Below, piece by piece: positions 9,921-19,140 of a stretch of DNA of 64,000 nt. This stretch comes from JBBECJ01 sp963763325. GTDB taxonomy: Bacteria > Chloroflexota > Chloroflexia > Thermomicrobiales > CFX8. Each line of letters opens with the position of its first letter. Positions within the stretch are counted from its first letter, which is position 1. The position numbers and the translations under genes were made by a program. The DNA lies in NCBI GenBank assembly GCA_963763325.1, contig CAVXOL010000001.1, forward strand, positions 496,001-560,000. The letters are read 5' to 3'. The notes under the pieces are model-generated. The model did not search any database, was not told where the DNA came from, and saw only the letters and a program-made list of their open reading frames with translations.

Positions 9921-12900
9921 ATGACGCACGCATCGATGCCGCTCCGGCAGCCACCCCTTCTCGTAGGGCGCGATCGCGAACTAGCACTGCTCCGCATGCG
10001 TCTGACCGAGATGCTGAAGGGAAGCGGCCGTCTCATCCTGGTCGGCGGAGAGGCGGGGATTGGCAAGACGACGTTGGTCCGATCGCTTACCGACGAGGCG
10101 CTGCGTCAGGGTGCGCTCGCGCTCAGCGTCGGTCTATGACCTGACCGCGACGCCGCCATACGGCCCATGGCTTGACGCGTTCAGTTGCTACCAGGCGATC
10201 GCCGAGACGTCACTGCCCTCCCTGCTGATCGCAACCTACCAGACTGAACCTCAGATGTGGTTCGAGTTGGTTCGGTTATGCCTCGCCGGCCTCGCCGTCG
10301 ATCAGCCACTCGTTGTCGTCCTCGAAGACCTGCACTGGTCAGCACCCGGCTAGCCTCGACTTGCTGGCGCAATGTCGCGCGGCGGGTTGATGGGTTGCCC
10401 ATCCTGCTCGTTGGAACCTATCGCGACGACGAGATCACGAGCTCGATCGACGTCTTCCAGTTGCGCCCGCGACGGTAGGCGAAGCTTACGCTGAGCGCTC
10501 GATCTGCGTCGTCTCAATCGTGATGCTATCCAGCAAGCGGTCGCCGGGCGCTATCGCCTGGCAGCCTCCGACGAGCGGCGGCTGGTTGACTACCTGACAC
10601 GCAACCGGACGGCAACCCGCTCTTTTTCTCCGAATTGCTGCGGACGTTTGACGCCGACCAGTTGCTGCGACCCAACGGCGGGATGTGGACGCTGACGGAG
10701 CTACGCAACCCCCTCCTCCGACCGCTGCTGCGCCAAATCATCGACCGACGGCTGGCGCGGCTTCATCGCACAACGCGCGACGCGTTGGCGATCGCGGCCA
10801 TCATCAGCGAGCAACCGGATCTGAAGCTCTGGTCGGCCGTCAGCGGTCAGACCGACGAGCAGCTCGCAAATGTCGGCGCTGAAGCGACCGAAGCGCACGT
10901 GCTGGTAGAACGGTCGTCTGACTCAGTGGTGCGCTTCATCACGCCCTCGTCCGTGAGGTGATCCATGCCAGGATGGCCCTGCCGCTGCGCCGGATCCGGC
11001 ACTGCCAGGTCGCCGAAGCACTCCTGACCGGGCCGAGCCCTGACCCAGATGAGATGGCCTATCACTTCCAACAGGCCGGCGACCGACGCGCGATCGAGTG
11101 GTTCGTGCGGGCGGGTATCCACGCGCGTCGAGCCAATGCATGGATCACGGCCGCCGATCGCTTCCTGACAGCAGCAACACTGCTGGACGGCGACGATGGC
11201 CACGCCCGCGAGCGTGGCTGGCTGCTATTCCTGGCGGGATGGCTGCTGCGTTTCACTGACGGTACCTGCGCGATCGACCATCTGAACGAGGCCGAGCGAT
11301 TGGCCAGCTCTGCTGACGATCCAGCATTGGCTGCCTATGCCAGCTATGCCAGAGGGGCAATTCGCTGCATGCACACCGATGTCCGCCGTGGCCTGCGTGA
11401 TCTGGAAACGGGCGTTGAGGGAATCGACCGGCTGATCCCGAATCAGCCGCTGCTGGAAACCGAGGCGCAGGCGATGTCGGTCATTGAGCGGCTTCTTCCG
11501 GCTTCGGAGCGTGAGAAACCGGACCGAGCCGAGCCCGCGGCGCCGGACACTGAATCGGCCGCCCAGCCATCAGCCGACCCGCGTCCCGGCGCTCTCGTCA
11601 ACCTGCAACGCGGCGTCCTGATCAATCACTACAATCACTCCGGGCGATATCAGCAGGTCATCGCGCTCGGTGTGCCATTTCAGGAAGAGGCGCGGGCGGC
11701 ATTAGGGCCGAACTACTTCGAGACGCAGGAGTGCTGGGCCAGTCTGCATGGGCTCGGTCACGCCTACGCCGCCCTGGGAAAAGTTGACGACGCGCGGCAT
11801 GCGTTCGCGCTCTCGCGTCGTGGCGCGAACGCGGCCAATGACCAGGCGATCGTCGAGATGAACTTCTGGTCGGAGCAACTGATGGTGTTACTTCCGTATC
11901 TGACCGATCAACTGGATGAGCGTGCTCGGCTCATCGCCGACGCGAACCCGGCCTGGGAACGCTGTATTGAGACGACGATTACCGTCGCTGGCGATCGTGC
12001 CCCCAGCGAACTCCAGTCCGATCTGCTCGAGGGGCGATGGGAGCAGGCACGGCAACTCGCGACCGATCATCTCGGCGCGCCGTGGATCACGTTGGCACAG
12101 GAAGCGATCGTCGCGCTCGGCGTTCTCGACCACCGCCAGGGCTGTCCCGACGCCGCATGGGAGCGCGTCGACCAACTGCTGCCCGATGGGCCGGCAACCA
12201 AGCCTGGCAACGTCTGCTTCGTCCACGCAATGACCACGATCGAACTGGCTGCCGAGTTGGCGCTCGATGCCGGAGACCTTCCCGTAGCGCGGCGCTGGAT
12301 CGAGGCGCACGGTCACTGGCTCGACTGGAACGGAGCGACTCTCTGGCAAGCTGACACACAGCTTCTGTTGGCGCGCTACTGCATGCTGGCTGGCGATGGG
12401 CCGTGCGCCGTCAGCATGCGGAGAACGCGCACCGACTTGCCGGCGACCGACGCCAGCCCCTACGGATCATCGCTGCGCAACGATTGTTGGGACAGTTGGA
12501 CATACAGGAGCGCCGCCACGTGCAAGCGGCGACTCGCCTGGACGACGCCCACGCGCTGGCTGGCGCGTGCGACGCGACGTGGGAGCTGGCACTGACTGAA
12601 CTGGCGCAAGCCGAACTCCATATTGCAGCCAGTGACTTCACCCGAGCGCGACATCTCCTGGAACGGATCAGGATAGTCTGCGCCTCGCTCAAAGCGCGTC
12701 CAATGCTGGACCGCGTCGCCGAACTCGACGCGAAGGTCGATGTGATCCATACCCAGCCCGACGGACTGACTGAGCGGGAAGTCGAGGTATTGCGACTGAT
12801 CGCGGCCGGCGCCAGCAACCGCGCCATCGCCGACACACTCTTCATCAGCCATCGCACCGTCGAGCGCCACATCGCCAACATCTATCTGAAGATCGACGCC

Positions 12901-12990
12901 CACAGCAAAGCCGAAGCGACCGTCTACGCGCTGCGCCATCAACCTGGTCTGAACGGGCATCTCCGCCAGTGCCTCGCCGCGACTACGTAG
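9921..12990 (+). CDS. ATPase-coupled LuxR-family transcriptional regulator, frameshifted
   Basis: About 1020 residues in five or more frame segments. The N-terminus carries LLVGRDRELALLRMRL and the Walker A motif GGEAGIGKTTL. Walker B is LVVVLEDLHW near 10320. TPR-like helical repeats fill the middle (for example LNLQRGVLINHYNHSGRYQQ is approximated near 11600). The C-terminus is a LuxR DNA-binding domain: LTEREVEVLRLIAAGASNRA, then IADTLFISHRTVERHIANIY. This is the layout of MalT/LAL-type regulators, which switch on transcription after a ligand triggers ATP-dependent assembly. Shifts lie near 10130, 10350, 10480, 10610, 10945 and 12400. The target and ligand are unknown. Confidence 0.85.
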
Positions 12991-13267
12991 TTGTCGCGCG
13001 GAATCTGCATACCCCCGAATACATGCTTTAACGGATGCGATTCCTCCCCTGCCGGTCTAGGCTGGTCGTGCCGAGGGATTCGCAGGACGCAGGCAGGCCA
13101 ACTCGCCGGTGACCGGCGGACCCTCGGCGCTGGATCAGCAACCTCAGCGTGCGCATCGCGCCCAGCGTCTGAAGGGAGAGTGCCTATGTAGTTCACCTCA
13201 GCCCGTGGTCAGAGCCACTGAACTGGCTCAATCAGCAACGAATGCAGAGGAACGAGAGGTGTATGCC

Positions 13268-13843
13268 ATGTCGCGCACACGTTGGCTCTTGCTCACGATC
13301 GCTCTTCTCGTCGGCATCACTCCGTTGATAGCTTCCCCTGGCGCAGTTGGCGCCGCGCCAGGACCGAACTCAAACAAACCGACAGTGGTTTCCATCGACG
13401 ACACATTCCTGGCGCCAAACCTCACATTTCAATGCGGCTTCGACGTTTGGGCCCATTTTGTCGGTACGATCAGGACGTCAGTGCGGCGTGACGGCGCTCT
13501 GATTGAACGGGGTAAACCTCCGGCGCATCTTCACTGGTCCCGGCGGCAGTCTGACGGTCGTTGACGTTGGCGTTAACAAGATCTCAGAGACGATCTCACC
13601 AGACGGAACAACGGTCGTCATCACCATCGCGACCAGCGGCTCGTTGCCCTACCACTAGCGTCGTACCCGGCCACGGCTCGGTCGTCAACAACGCCGGCCA
13701 CGAAATCCTTCAGATCACCTTGGAGTGGGACGAGGCAGCGGGGTGAGTACGTCGAGGTCGATTTCCAGGTCCTGTTCGATGCGGGGCCGAACGAGGAACC
13801 CGATGACGCCGATTACGCGGCGATCTGCGCGACGCTTGCCTGA
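13268..13843 (+). CDS. secreted hypothetical protein, frameshifted
   Basis: ATG at 13268 opens a clear signal peptide (MSRTRWLLLTIALLVGITPL, ending near SPGAVGAAPG). The exported part, about 160 residues, is beta-rich: PTVVSIDDTFLAPNLTFQCG, then FTGPGGSLTVVDVGVNK, then TTVVITIATSGSLPY, then VVPGHGSVVNNAGHEI and a Cys near the end. Shifts lie near 13495, 13650 and 13738; the final frame ends at 13841-13843. I do not recognise a named domain. It is followed by a strong hairpin at 13861, so it is probably transcribed alone. Confidence 0.6.
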
Positions 13844-13860
13844 CACCGGCGAACGAACGA

Positions 13861-13893
13861 GATCGCGGACGGTGCTTCGAGCCGTCCGCGATC
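13861..13893. terminator. 12-bp perfect hairpin after the secreted protein gene
   Basis: GATCGCGGACGG, a nine-base loop, then CCGTCCGCGATC, starting 18 bases after the stop at 13843. No U-run follows, so it may be a non-canonical terminator or an mRNA-stabilising hairpin. Confidence 0.55.
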
Positions 13894-14175
13894 TGCCTGC
13901 GAGGCGCGAGACCTGGAATGGTGAACTCGTGCTGGCCATTCCCGCTCCCGGCGCCGGCTCTCAAAAGCTGGCGTCGTTAGTAGCGGCCTTGACCACGCAT
14001 GGGCGACGTTGCCGCGCGGCGCCACAGGATCCCACAGCTTGCCCGCGTCGAGATGCAGACCTCCGGCGATTCCCCTGACGATGACTGAACGTGTCCCCGG
14101 CCGCGACAAACGTCTTCAGTCGAGCGGGCCAGATCACAGCCATCACACCTGCGACGCTCCGTGTTGAACGTCGCG
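13894..14175. other. intergenic stretch between convergent genes
   Basis: About 280 bases without a supported gene. ORFs in the stretch are short and have no visible domain. Confidence 0.4.
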
Positions 14176-15359
14176 TTATCCCAGCGCCTGCTCCAGGTCC
14201 GCGATCAGGTCGCGTGTGCTCTCGATGCCGACCGAGAGGCGGATCAGGCCGGGGTTCTGCGCCCAGGGGGAGCCGGGGATCTGGGCCATCAACTCCGGGT
14301 CGGTTTCGAGCCAGGCGGTTGGCGGGTAGATCAGCGACTCGACGCTGCCGAGGCTGGTCGCGAGCTGGAAGACGCGGGTGCGCTCGGAGACGCGCCGGGC
14401 AGCCGCCGAGCCGCCCTCGACCTCGAACGAGACCATCCCGCTGTAGCCGCCCGTCATCTGGCGTTTCGCGACCTCGTGGCCGGGGTGGTCCGGCAGGCCG
14501 GGGTAGAGGACGCGCGTCACCTTCGGGTGGTCGCGCAGCGCTTCGGCGATCGCCTGGGCGTTCTGCATGTGCGCCCGCATCCGGACACCGAGCGTGCGAA
14601 TGCCGCGCATCAGCAGCCAGCAGTCGAAGACACTTGGGACGGCGCCGAGGTAGTACTGCCGGTCCTTGAGCTTCGCCGCCAGCTCCGGCGTCCGCGCGAT
14701 GGCCGCGCCGCCGACGAGGTCGCTGTGGCCGCCGAGGTACTTGGTCGTGCTGTGGACGACGATGTCGATGCCGTGGTCGATCGGTGTCTGGCAGTAGGGC
14801 GAGGCGAAGGTGTTGTCGACGACGGTGATCGCCCCGGCCGACTGCGCGATCTCGGCGATGGCCGCCAGGTCGACGACATCCAGCAGCGGGTTGGTCGGTG
14901 TCTCGATCCAGATCATGCGTGTCGATGGCCGCAGCGCCGCCTGGACGGCTTCGAGGTCGGTCAGGTCGACGAAGTCAGCCTCGACGCCGTAGCGGGGCAG
15001 ATCGTTGGCGAACAGATTGTAGGTGCTCAGGTAGCAGTCGTAGCCGACGACGGCGTGGTCTCCGCCGGAGAGCAGTTGCATCGCGGCCGTGACCGCCGCC
15101 ATCCCGGAGCTGAAGGCCGAGGCAGCCGCGCCATGCTCCAGGCCGGCCAGGATCGCCTCCAGCCGCGCCCGAGTCGGGTTGTCGCCGCGAGCGTAGCGCC
15201 AGCGGGCGTCGTCGTCGATCCGCTCGCGGACGAAGGTCGAGGCGGGGTGGATCGGCGGGACGACGCCGCCGGTCTCCTCGTCCGGCCCGCCGCCGTGGAT
15301 CAGGAGCGTGTCGAGGTCCCAGTCGTCGCCGGTGTCGTGTCCTGTCCATTGTCAGTCAT
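14176..15359 (-). CDS. Cys/Met metabolism PLP-dependent enzyme (cystathionine gamma-synthase/lyase type)
   Basis: About 390 residues. ATG at 15359 has AAGGAGG upstream. After one shift near 15330 the frame reads LLIHGGGPDEETGGVVPPIH, then RYARGDNPTRARLEAILAGLE, which opens the transsulfuration family. The cofactor lysine lies in VVHSTTKYLGGHSD, with the Asp of the PLP pocket in VVDNTFASPY. The C-terminus has SLGSVESLIYPPTA and RLSVGIES. It catalyses gamma-elimination or replacement on homoserine esters, cystathionine or methionine. The exact reaction cannot be fixed from sequence. The gene runs in the same direction as the HAD hydrolase upstream, 30 bases apart, probably as an operon. Confidence 0.88.
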
Positions 15360-15388
15360 TTCGTCGCACTCCTCCTTCTTACGCTCCG

Positions 15389-16095
15389 TTATCCGCGCTG
15401 CTCGGCGACCATCCGGGCGAGCGTCCGGAGGTCCGGCACCTCCAGGTCGGGCCTGGCGCTGGCGAATCGGTGTCGCGCCGAAGCCGGGCCGGTCGTGGCG
15501 GCGGTTGACCCAGACGGTCGTCAGGCCGATCGCGTTGGCTGGCTCGATGTCGTGGAAGAGGCTCTGGGCGACGTGCAGCACCTGCTCCTTCGGGACGCCG
15601 ACTCGCTCCAGCGCGACCTCGAAGTTGCGCGGGTTCGGCTTGTAGCTGCCGACCTGCTGGGCGGTGATGACGTCGGCGAACCCGGTCTTGCAGGTGCTTC
15701 GCCGATCCGGCAAAGAGGGCGTCATCGACGTTCGAGAGGATCACGAGCTGGAAGTGGCGCGCCAGCGTCTGCAAGCCCTCGACGGTGTCAGGGAACGGCG
15801 GCCAGTTGCCGACCGAGTCCGCCAGGGCCAGCCGCTCGTCGTCGGCCAGCGTGAAGCCGAGCCGCTCGGCGAACTGGGCCAGGACGACCGTCAGCACCTC
15901 ATGGTACGACAGGTACGGTCCACTCTCGGCCGCCGACTCCAACTCGCCGAACAGTTCCAGCGCCTCGTCGTCGGTCATCGTGATACTGTGCCGGTCCAGC
16001 ACCGGCCGCAGGGCGTTCAGGATGCCGCGCTCCCAGTCGATCAGCGTGCCGTAGCAGTCGAAGGTCAGAACCCGGTACTGGTTGAAATCGAGCAT
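15389..16095 (-). CDS. haloacid dehalogenase type II-like HAD hydrolase, frameshifted
   Basis: About 235 residues. Motif I is VLTFDCYGTLIDWE (nucleophile Asp in DCYGT), motif II is LVILSNVDD, motif III has the Lys in GSYKPNPRNFE and motif IV is SLFHDIEPANAIGL. This spacing and the four-helix cap fit the type II haloacid dehalogenase subfamily. Two shifts, near 15690 and 15470, move the frame; the final one ends at 15389-15391. Substrate unknown: many family members act on phosphate esters rather than halogenated acids. Confidence 0.82.
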
Positions 16096-16173
16096 TGATG
16101 TGTCTCCAATGGTCGTTCATCAGTGTCATGTCACCTGAATGCTACCCGAGGACGGTGGATCCGTCCCTCACCA

Positions 16174-16346
16174 CCCCGTTCTCGTAGGGACATGTCTCAG
16201 ACGTGTCCGCGCCGTGAGGCGCCTTCTCGATGCAGGTATGGTTACCCAAGGGCCGACGACGTTGGGGATCCTCGTGTCGCGCGCACGGGTCATGCGGGCG
16301 CCTCACGGCGCGGACACGTCTGAGACATGTCCCTACGAGAACGGGG
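16174..16346. repeat. MITE-like element: perfect 50-bp inverted repeat around a 73-bp core
   Basis: Bases 16174-16223 and 16297-16346 are exact reverse complements over 50 positions. Each arm starts with CCCCGTTCTCGTAGGGACAT when read inward, and carries a near-palindrome GGACATGTCTCAGACGTGTC. The 73-base core has no ORF of note. The element fills the gap between the HAD hydrolase and UbiA genes. Size, perfect symmetry and lack of coding content resemble a non-autonomous transposable element or a large palindromic REP. I see no clear target-site duplication. Confidence 0.75.
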
Positions 16347-16368
16347 GCGCCTCATCCCACGTCCCGAA

Positions 16369-17216
16369 TCACACAACCGCGATCGCCCAGCCGCAGCCGA
16401 GGATGACGGCGCTGGCGGTCATCAGCTCGAAGAGGTGTGGCTGGACGCGGGTTGGAGCGCGGCGGTAGAGGGCGAGCGCGGTGAGCAGGAGCGCGGCTGT
16501 CACGGTGGCAGCGATCAAGCCGGCGGCGGGTTGCTGGCCGAAGAGAGCGGCGGCAAGACCGACAAGGGCGGTTGTTCCGAGCGCGGCGGACCAGAGGGCG
16601 ACCTGTGTCCAGCGCTCGCCTAGGACGACGGCCAGACCACGCTCGCCCTGGCCTCGATCGCCGGCGATATCGGGCAGAACCTGCGAGAGATGAATCGCGA
16701 CGATGAAGAGTCCCCCGATCGGGTAGAGCCAGAGCAGACGCGACTGAAAACCGTCCATCACCAGCCAGGCCCAGATCGGCACCAGCGGCAGCGCGACGAG
16801 ATACGGCAGCCACGAGAAAGGCGTCCGCTTGACGCCGAGGTCGTAGACCAGCCCGCAGCCGCTGCCGATGACCAGCACCAGCAGCTCGACCGGCCCCAGC
16901 AGCCCGCCAGCGACGAGCATCAGCGCGATCCCGCCAAGCGCGATCGCCAGCGCGTGGGAGGCCGGCACCAGCCCGGCCGGGATCGGCTTCCAGGGCTTGG
17001 CGACGGCGTCGGCCTCACGGTCGCACCACTCGTTGAGCGCGCCGACTGCCAGCTGGCCGCCGAGCATCCCGAGCAGCAGCAGCGCGAAGCGGCCAATTCC
17101 GGCTCGCCGTCGCTGGCGAGCAACCCGAACGCGCCGGTCGCGCCGACGACGATCAGCACGGCCCAGAGATGCGGCAGAACGAGGTAGGCGCGAGCGGTAC
17201 GCAGCATGCGGATCAT
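16369..17216 (-). CDS. UbiA-family prenyltransferase
   Basis: About 282 residues with eight or nine membrane helices. The first Asp-rich motif is NEWCDREADAVAKPWKPIPA (an NxxxDxxxD version), and the second is DIAGDRGQGERGL. Both bind Mg-prenyl diphosphate in UbiA enzymes. A single shift near 17095 joins the N-terminal part (MIRMLRTARAYLVLPHLW) to LGMLGGQLAVGALNEW. It transfers a polyprenyl chain to an aromatic or other acceptor in the membrane, for example in quinone or lipid synthesis. No other quinone genes are in the window, so the acceptor is unknown. Confidence 0.82.
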
Positions 17217-17272
17217 TCTAAGCGACCAGCGGAGCTACCCTGGCAGAATCGAGCAATGAGTGCCGTCTAACC

Positions 17273-17301
17273 TTGACTCGATACGACTAAAGTTCTATCA
17301 T
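17273..17301 (+). promoter_or_regulatory. sigma-70-type promoter for hsp20
   Basis: TTGACT at 17273 and TATCAT at 17296 with 17 bases between, about 90 bases before the hsp20 start. It is a close match to the housekeeping consensus. I see no CIRCE (HrcA) palindrome. Confidence 0.6.
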
Positions 17302-17388
17302 TTGACGTGTAGATACGGGACGCGATGTCACCAGCACCGGCCAACGTCCCAGCGATACGGAAGCACTGCATTCAGGAGGGATCATTTC

Positions 17389-17901
17389 ATGAGTATTCAG
17401 CGATGGGACCCACTCCGCGATATCGTCACCTTGCGTGAGGCGATGAACAGCCTGCTCGAAGAGTCGTTCGTCCGGCCACGGGCGGGGATGATCGCGATGA
17501 CCGGCGGGATGGCGATTGACCTGCGCGAGAGTGACCAGGCCTACATCGTCGAGACGGTCGTTGCCGGCGCGAAGCCGGAGGATGTTGAAATCTCGGTCCT
17601 CGGCGACACGCTGCGGATCGCCGTCGAGGTACGCGACGAGGGCGACCACCACGGCGAGAAGTGGCTGCTGCGCGAGCGGCGCTTCGGCCGCTTCGAGCGC
17701 TCGCTGACGCTGCCGGCTCAGGTCAGGGCCGACGAGGCGACGGCCGACTTCCAGGACGGTATCCTGACGATCAGCCTGCCGAAGGCCGAAGCCGCCCGCC
17801 CTCGCTCGATCCCGGTCCGTGGCATCACGACCGACCAGAACCAGACCGTCACCCCGCCACAGCCGCAGGAGATCGAGGTCCAGCCGGAGCCGGGTGAGTA
17901 G
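17389..17901 (+). CDS. Hsp20/alpha-crystallin small heat shock protein
   Basis: 170 residues from ATG at 17389, placed by AGGAGGG eight bases upstream; an upstream in-frame start at 17260 is not needed. The N-terminus MSIQRWDPLRDIVTLREAMN is the classic start of bacterial class A small heat shock proteins. The alpha-crystallin domain runs from about residue 42 (MAIDLRESDQAYIVETVVAG) to about 140, ending with DFQDGILTISLPKAE. The tail is Pro/Gln-rich. It is an ATP-independent holdase that keeps unfolding proteins soluble. Confidence 0.93.
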   Translation: MSIQRWDPLRDIVTLREAMNSLLEESFVRPRAGMIAMTGGMAIDLRESDQAYIVETVVAGAKPEDVEISVLGDTLRIAVEVRDEGDHHGEKWLLRERRFGRFERSLTLPAQVRADEATADFQDGILTISLPKAEAARPRSIPVRGITTDQNQTVTPPQPQEIEVQPEPGE

Positions 17902-18003
17902 CGGGTAGCTGTCAGCCGTCAGCAATCAGAAATCAGCCAGGATTCGGGGGCGTCACGTGTGGCGTCCCCGTCGCGTTGTTGGCAATCGCAGGAGATGTTT
18001 GCG

Positions 18004-18020
18004 TGTTACAGTGTGTAACG
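18004..18020. promoter_or_regulatory. inverted repeat, possible antitoxin operator
   Basis: TGTTACA and TGTAACG separated by three bases, 30 bases before the antitoxin start. Toxin-antitoxin operons with ribbon-helix-helix antitoxins are usually autoregulated at such sites. Function here is inferred. Confidence 0.4.
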
Positions 18021-18049
18021 GCAGGTCCACGTCCTCGAAAGGAATCGTC

Positions 18050-18475
18050 ATGGCAAGCGAGCACCGGTCCGTGCAGGTAAATGAGTCGATTCTTGAGCGC
18101 CTGGATGCTGAGAGCAGCCGGCTAGGGATGACACGTTCGGAACTCGCGATGACGCTCCTGGAAGAGGGCCTTCGAATGCAGGCTCATCCCGGCATCGTCT
18201 TTCGATCTGGGCCTGCTGGGCGTCGGCCGGGGCTCGTCTGCGGCATGGACATCTGGGAAATCGCCAGTGTTATACGTGCGTATGCTGACACGAGCGATAC
18301 CTGGGTCGATCAAGTGACGGCTTTGACATCAACTCCTCCCAGTCACGTCCTCGTTGCGTACCGGTACTACATCGAGTATCGGGACGAGATCGATGCCTGG
18401 ATACGTCGTAATAACGAACATGCCGAACAGAGAGAAGACGCATGGCGGCGTGAGCAGGCGCTCATCAAATCGTGA
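18050..18475 (+). CDS. antitoxin: ribbon-helix-helix plus DUF433-like domain
   Basis: 141 residues from ATG at 18050 (GAAAGGA upstream). Residues 5-45 (SVQVNESILERLDAESSRLG, then MTRSELAMTLLEEGL) look like a ribbon-helix-helix DNA-binding unit. Residues 50-125 (HPGIVFRSGPAGRRPGLVCG, then MDIWEIASVIRAYAD and YRYYIEYRDEIDAWI) resemble DUF433-type antitoxins. The stop overlaps the downstream toxin start by four bases (GTGA), a typical coupled toxin-antitoxin layout. It probably neutralises the PIN-like protein and represses the operon. Confidence 0.75.
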   Translation: MASEHRSVQVNESILERLDAESSRLGMTRSELAMTLLEEGLRMQAHPGIVFRSGPAGRRPGLVCGMDIWEIASVIRAYADTSDTWVDQVTALTSTPPSHVLVAYRYYIEYRDEIDAWIRRNNEHAEQREDAWRREQALIKS

Positions 18476-18828
18476 AACTCCTTCTCGATGAGATGTGGCC
18501 GTCAACGATCGCGGAACAACTGCGGCGACGCGGATTTGATGTGGTCGCTGCTGCTGAGCGACGCGATCTTCGAACTGAGTCCGATGCGTCCATCCTGACA
18601 GTTGCAATCCACGAGCGCCGTGCAGTTGTGACTGAGAATGTCGGGGACTTCAGAGTCGTGGCTCAAGCTGCTCTTGAGCGTGGTGAATCTCACGCTGGTT
18701 TGATCCTCACCACTAACCGATCGTTCTCACGGCATGATCCGCGCATCGTTGGCAGGATGGTCTTTGCCCTTAGCAGGCTCATGGAAGATGACCCAGACCT
18801 GACGAACCAAGAGTACTGGCTAGGCTGA
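18472..18828 (+). CDS. toxin: DUF5615 PIN-like nuclease domain protein
   Basis: 118 residues from GTG at 18472. The opening MKLLLDEMWPSTIAEQLRRR with FDVVAAAERRDLRTESDASI and VTENVGDFR matches the DUF5615/Mut7-C PIN-like fold. The acidic residues expected at a metal-dependent RNase site are present: Asp in LLDEM, Asp in ESDASI and Asp in NVGDF. Translation is coupled to the antitoxin. Ribonuclease activity and its target are inferences from the family. Confidence 0.75.
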   Translation: MKLLLDEMWPSTIAEQLRRRGFDVVAAAERRDLRTESDASILTVAIHERRAVVTENVGDFRVVAQAALERGESHAGLILTTNRSFSRHDPRIVGRMVFALSRLMEDDPDLTNQEYWLG

Positions 18829-18839
18829 CGGAGAGTGAC

Positions 18840-19070
18840 GTGGTAGCTGACTCTGTCGTCCGTGCCGAGTTCTTCAGGCTGATCCAGCACTTCGGTGAGC
18901 GTGGCTGGATCGCTGTCGAGCGGTTCAGCGATCCCTTGAGCGCCCGGCTGGTGTTTCGTGCGGAACACTACAGGCGTCGCGCGGCTCCACTCGCGAATGA
19001 GGGCGACGAGATGTTCCTGACGGTGACTGAGGCCGGTGGTTTGCGGATCGAGTCCGGCGGAGGCACGTAG
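18840..19070 (+). CDS. small hypothetical protein in the toxin-antitoxin operon
   Basis: 76 residues from GTG at 18840, 11 bases after the toxin stop, with GGAGAG just upstream. The text FFRLIQHFGERGWIAVERFS and EMFLTVTEAGGLRIE has ordinary protein-like composition. No family recognised. It could be a third member of the module or an unrelated small gene. Confidence 0.45.
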   Translation: MVADSVVRAEFFRLIQHFGERGWIAVERFSDPLSARLVFRAEHYRRRAAPLANEGDEMFLTVTEAGGLRIESGGGT

Positions 19071-19140
19071 GCGACCGCGCCGGGAATTGCAGCGCAAGAA
19101 TCAGGTAGAACAGATGTCCGGGTGCTGCTATTCTGGGTGA

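Noticed and set aside
14161..15645. Plus-strand 494-codon open frame
   Set aside because: It is the antisense shadow of the PLP enzyme and HAD genes; no domain, and the minus strand carries clear family motifs.
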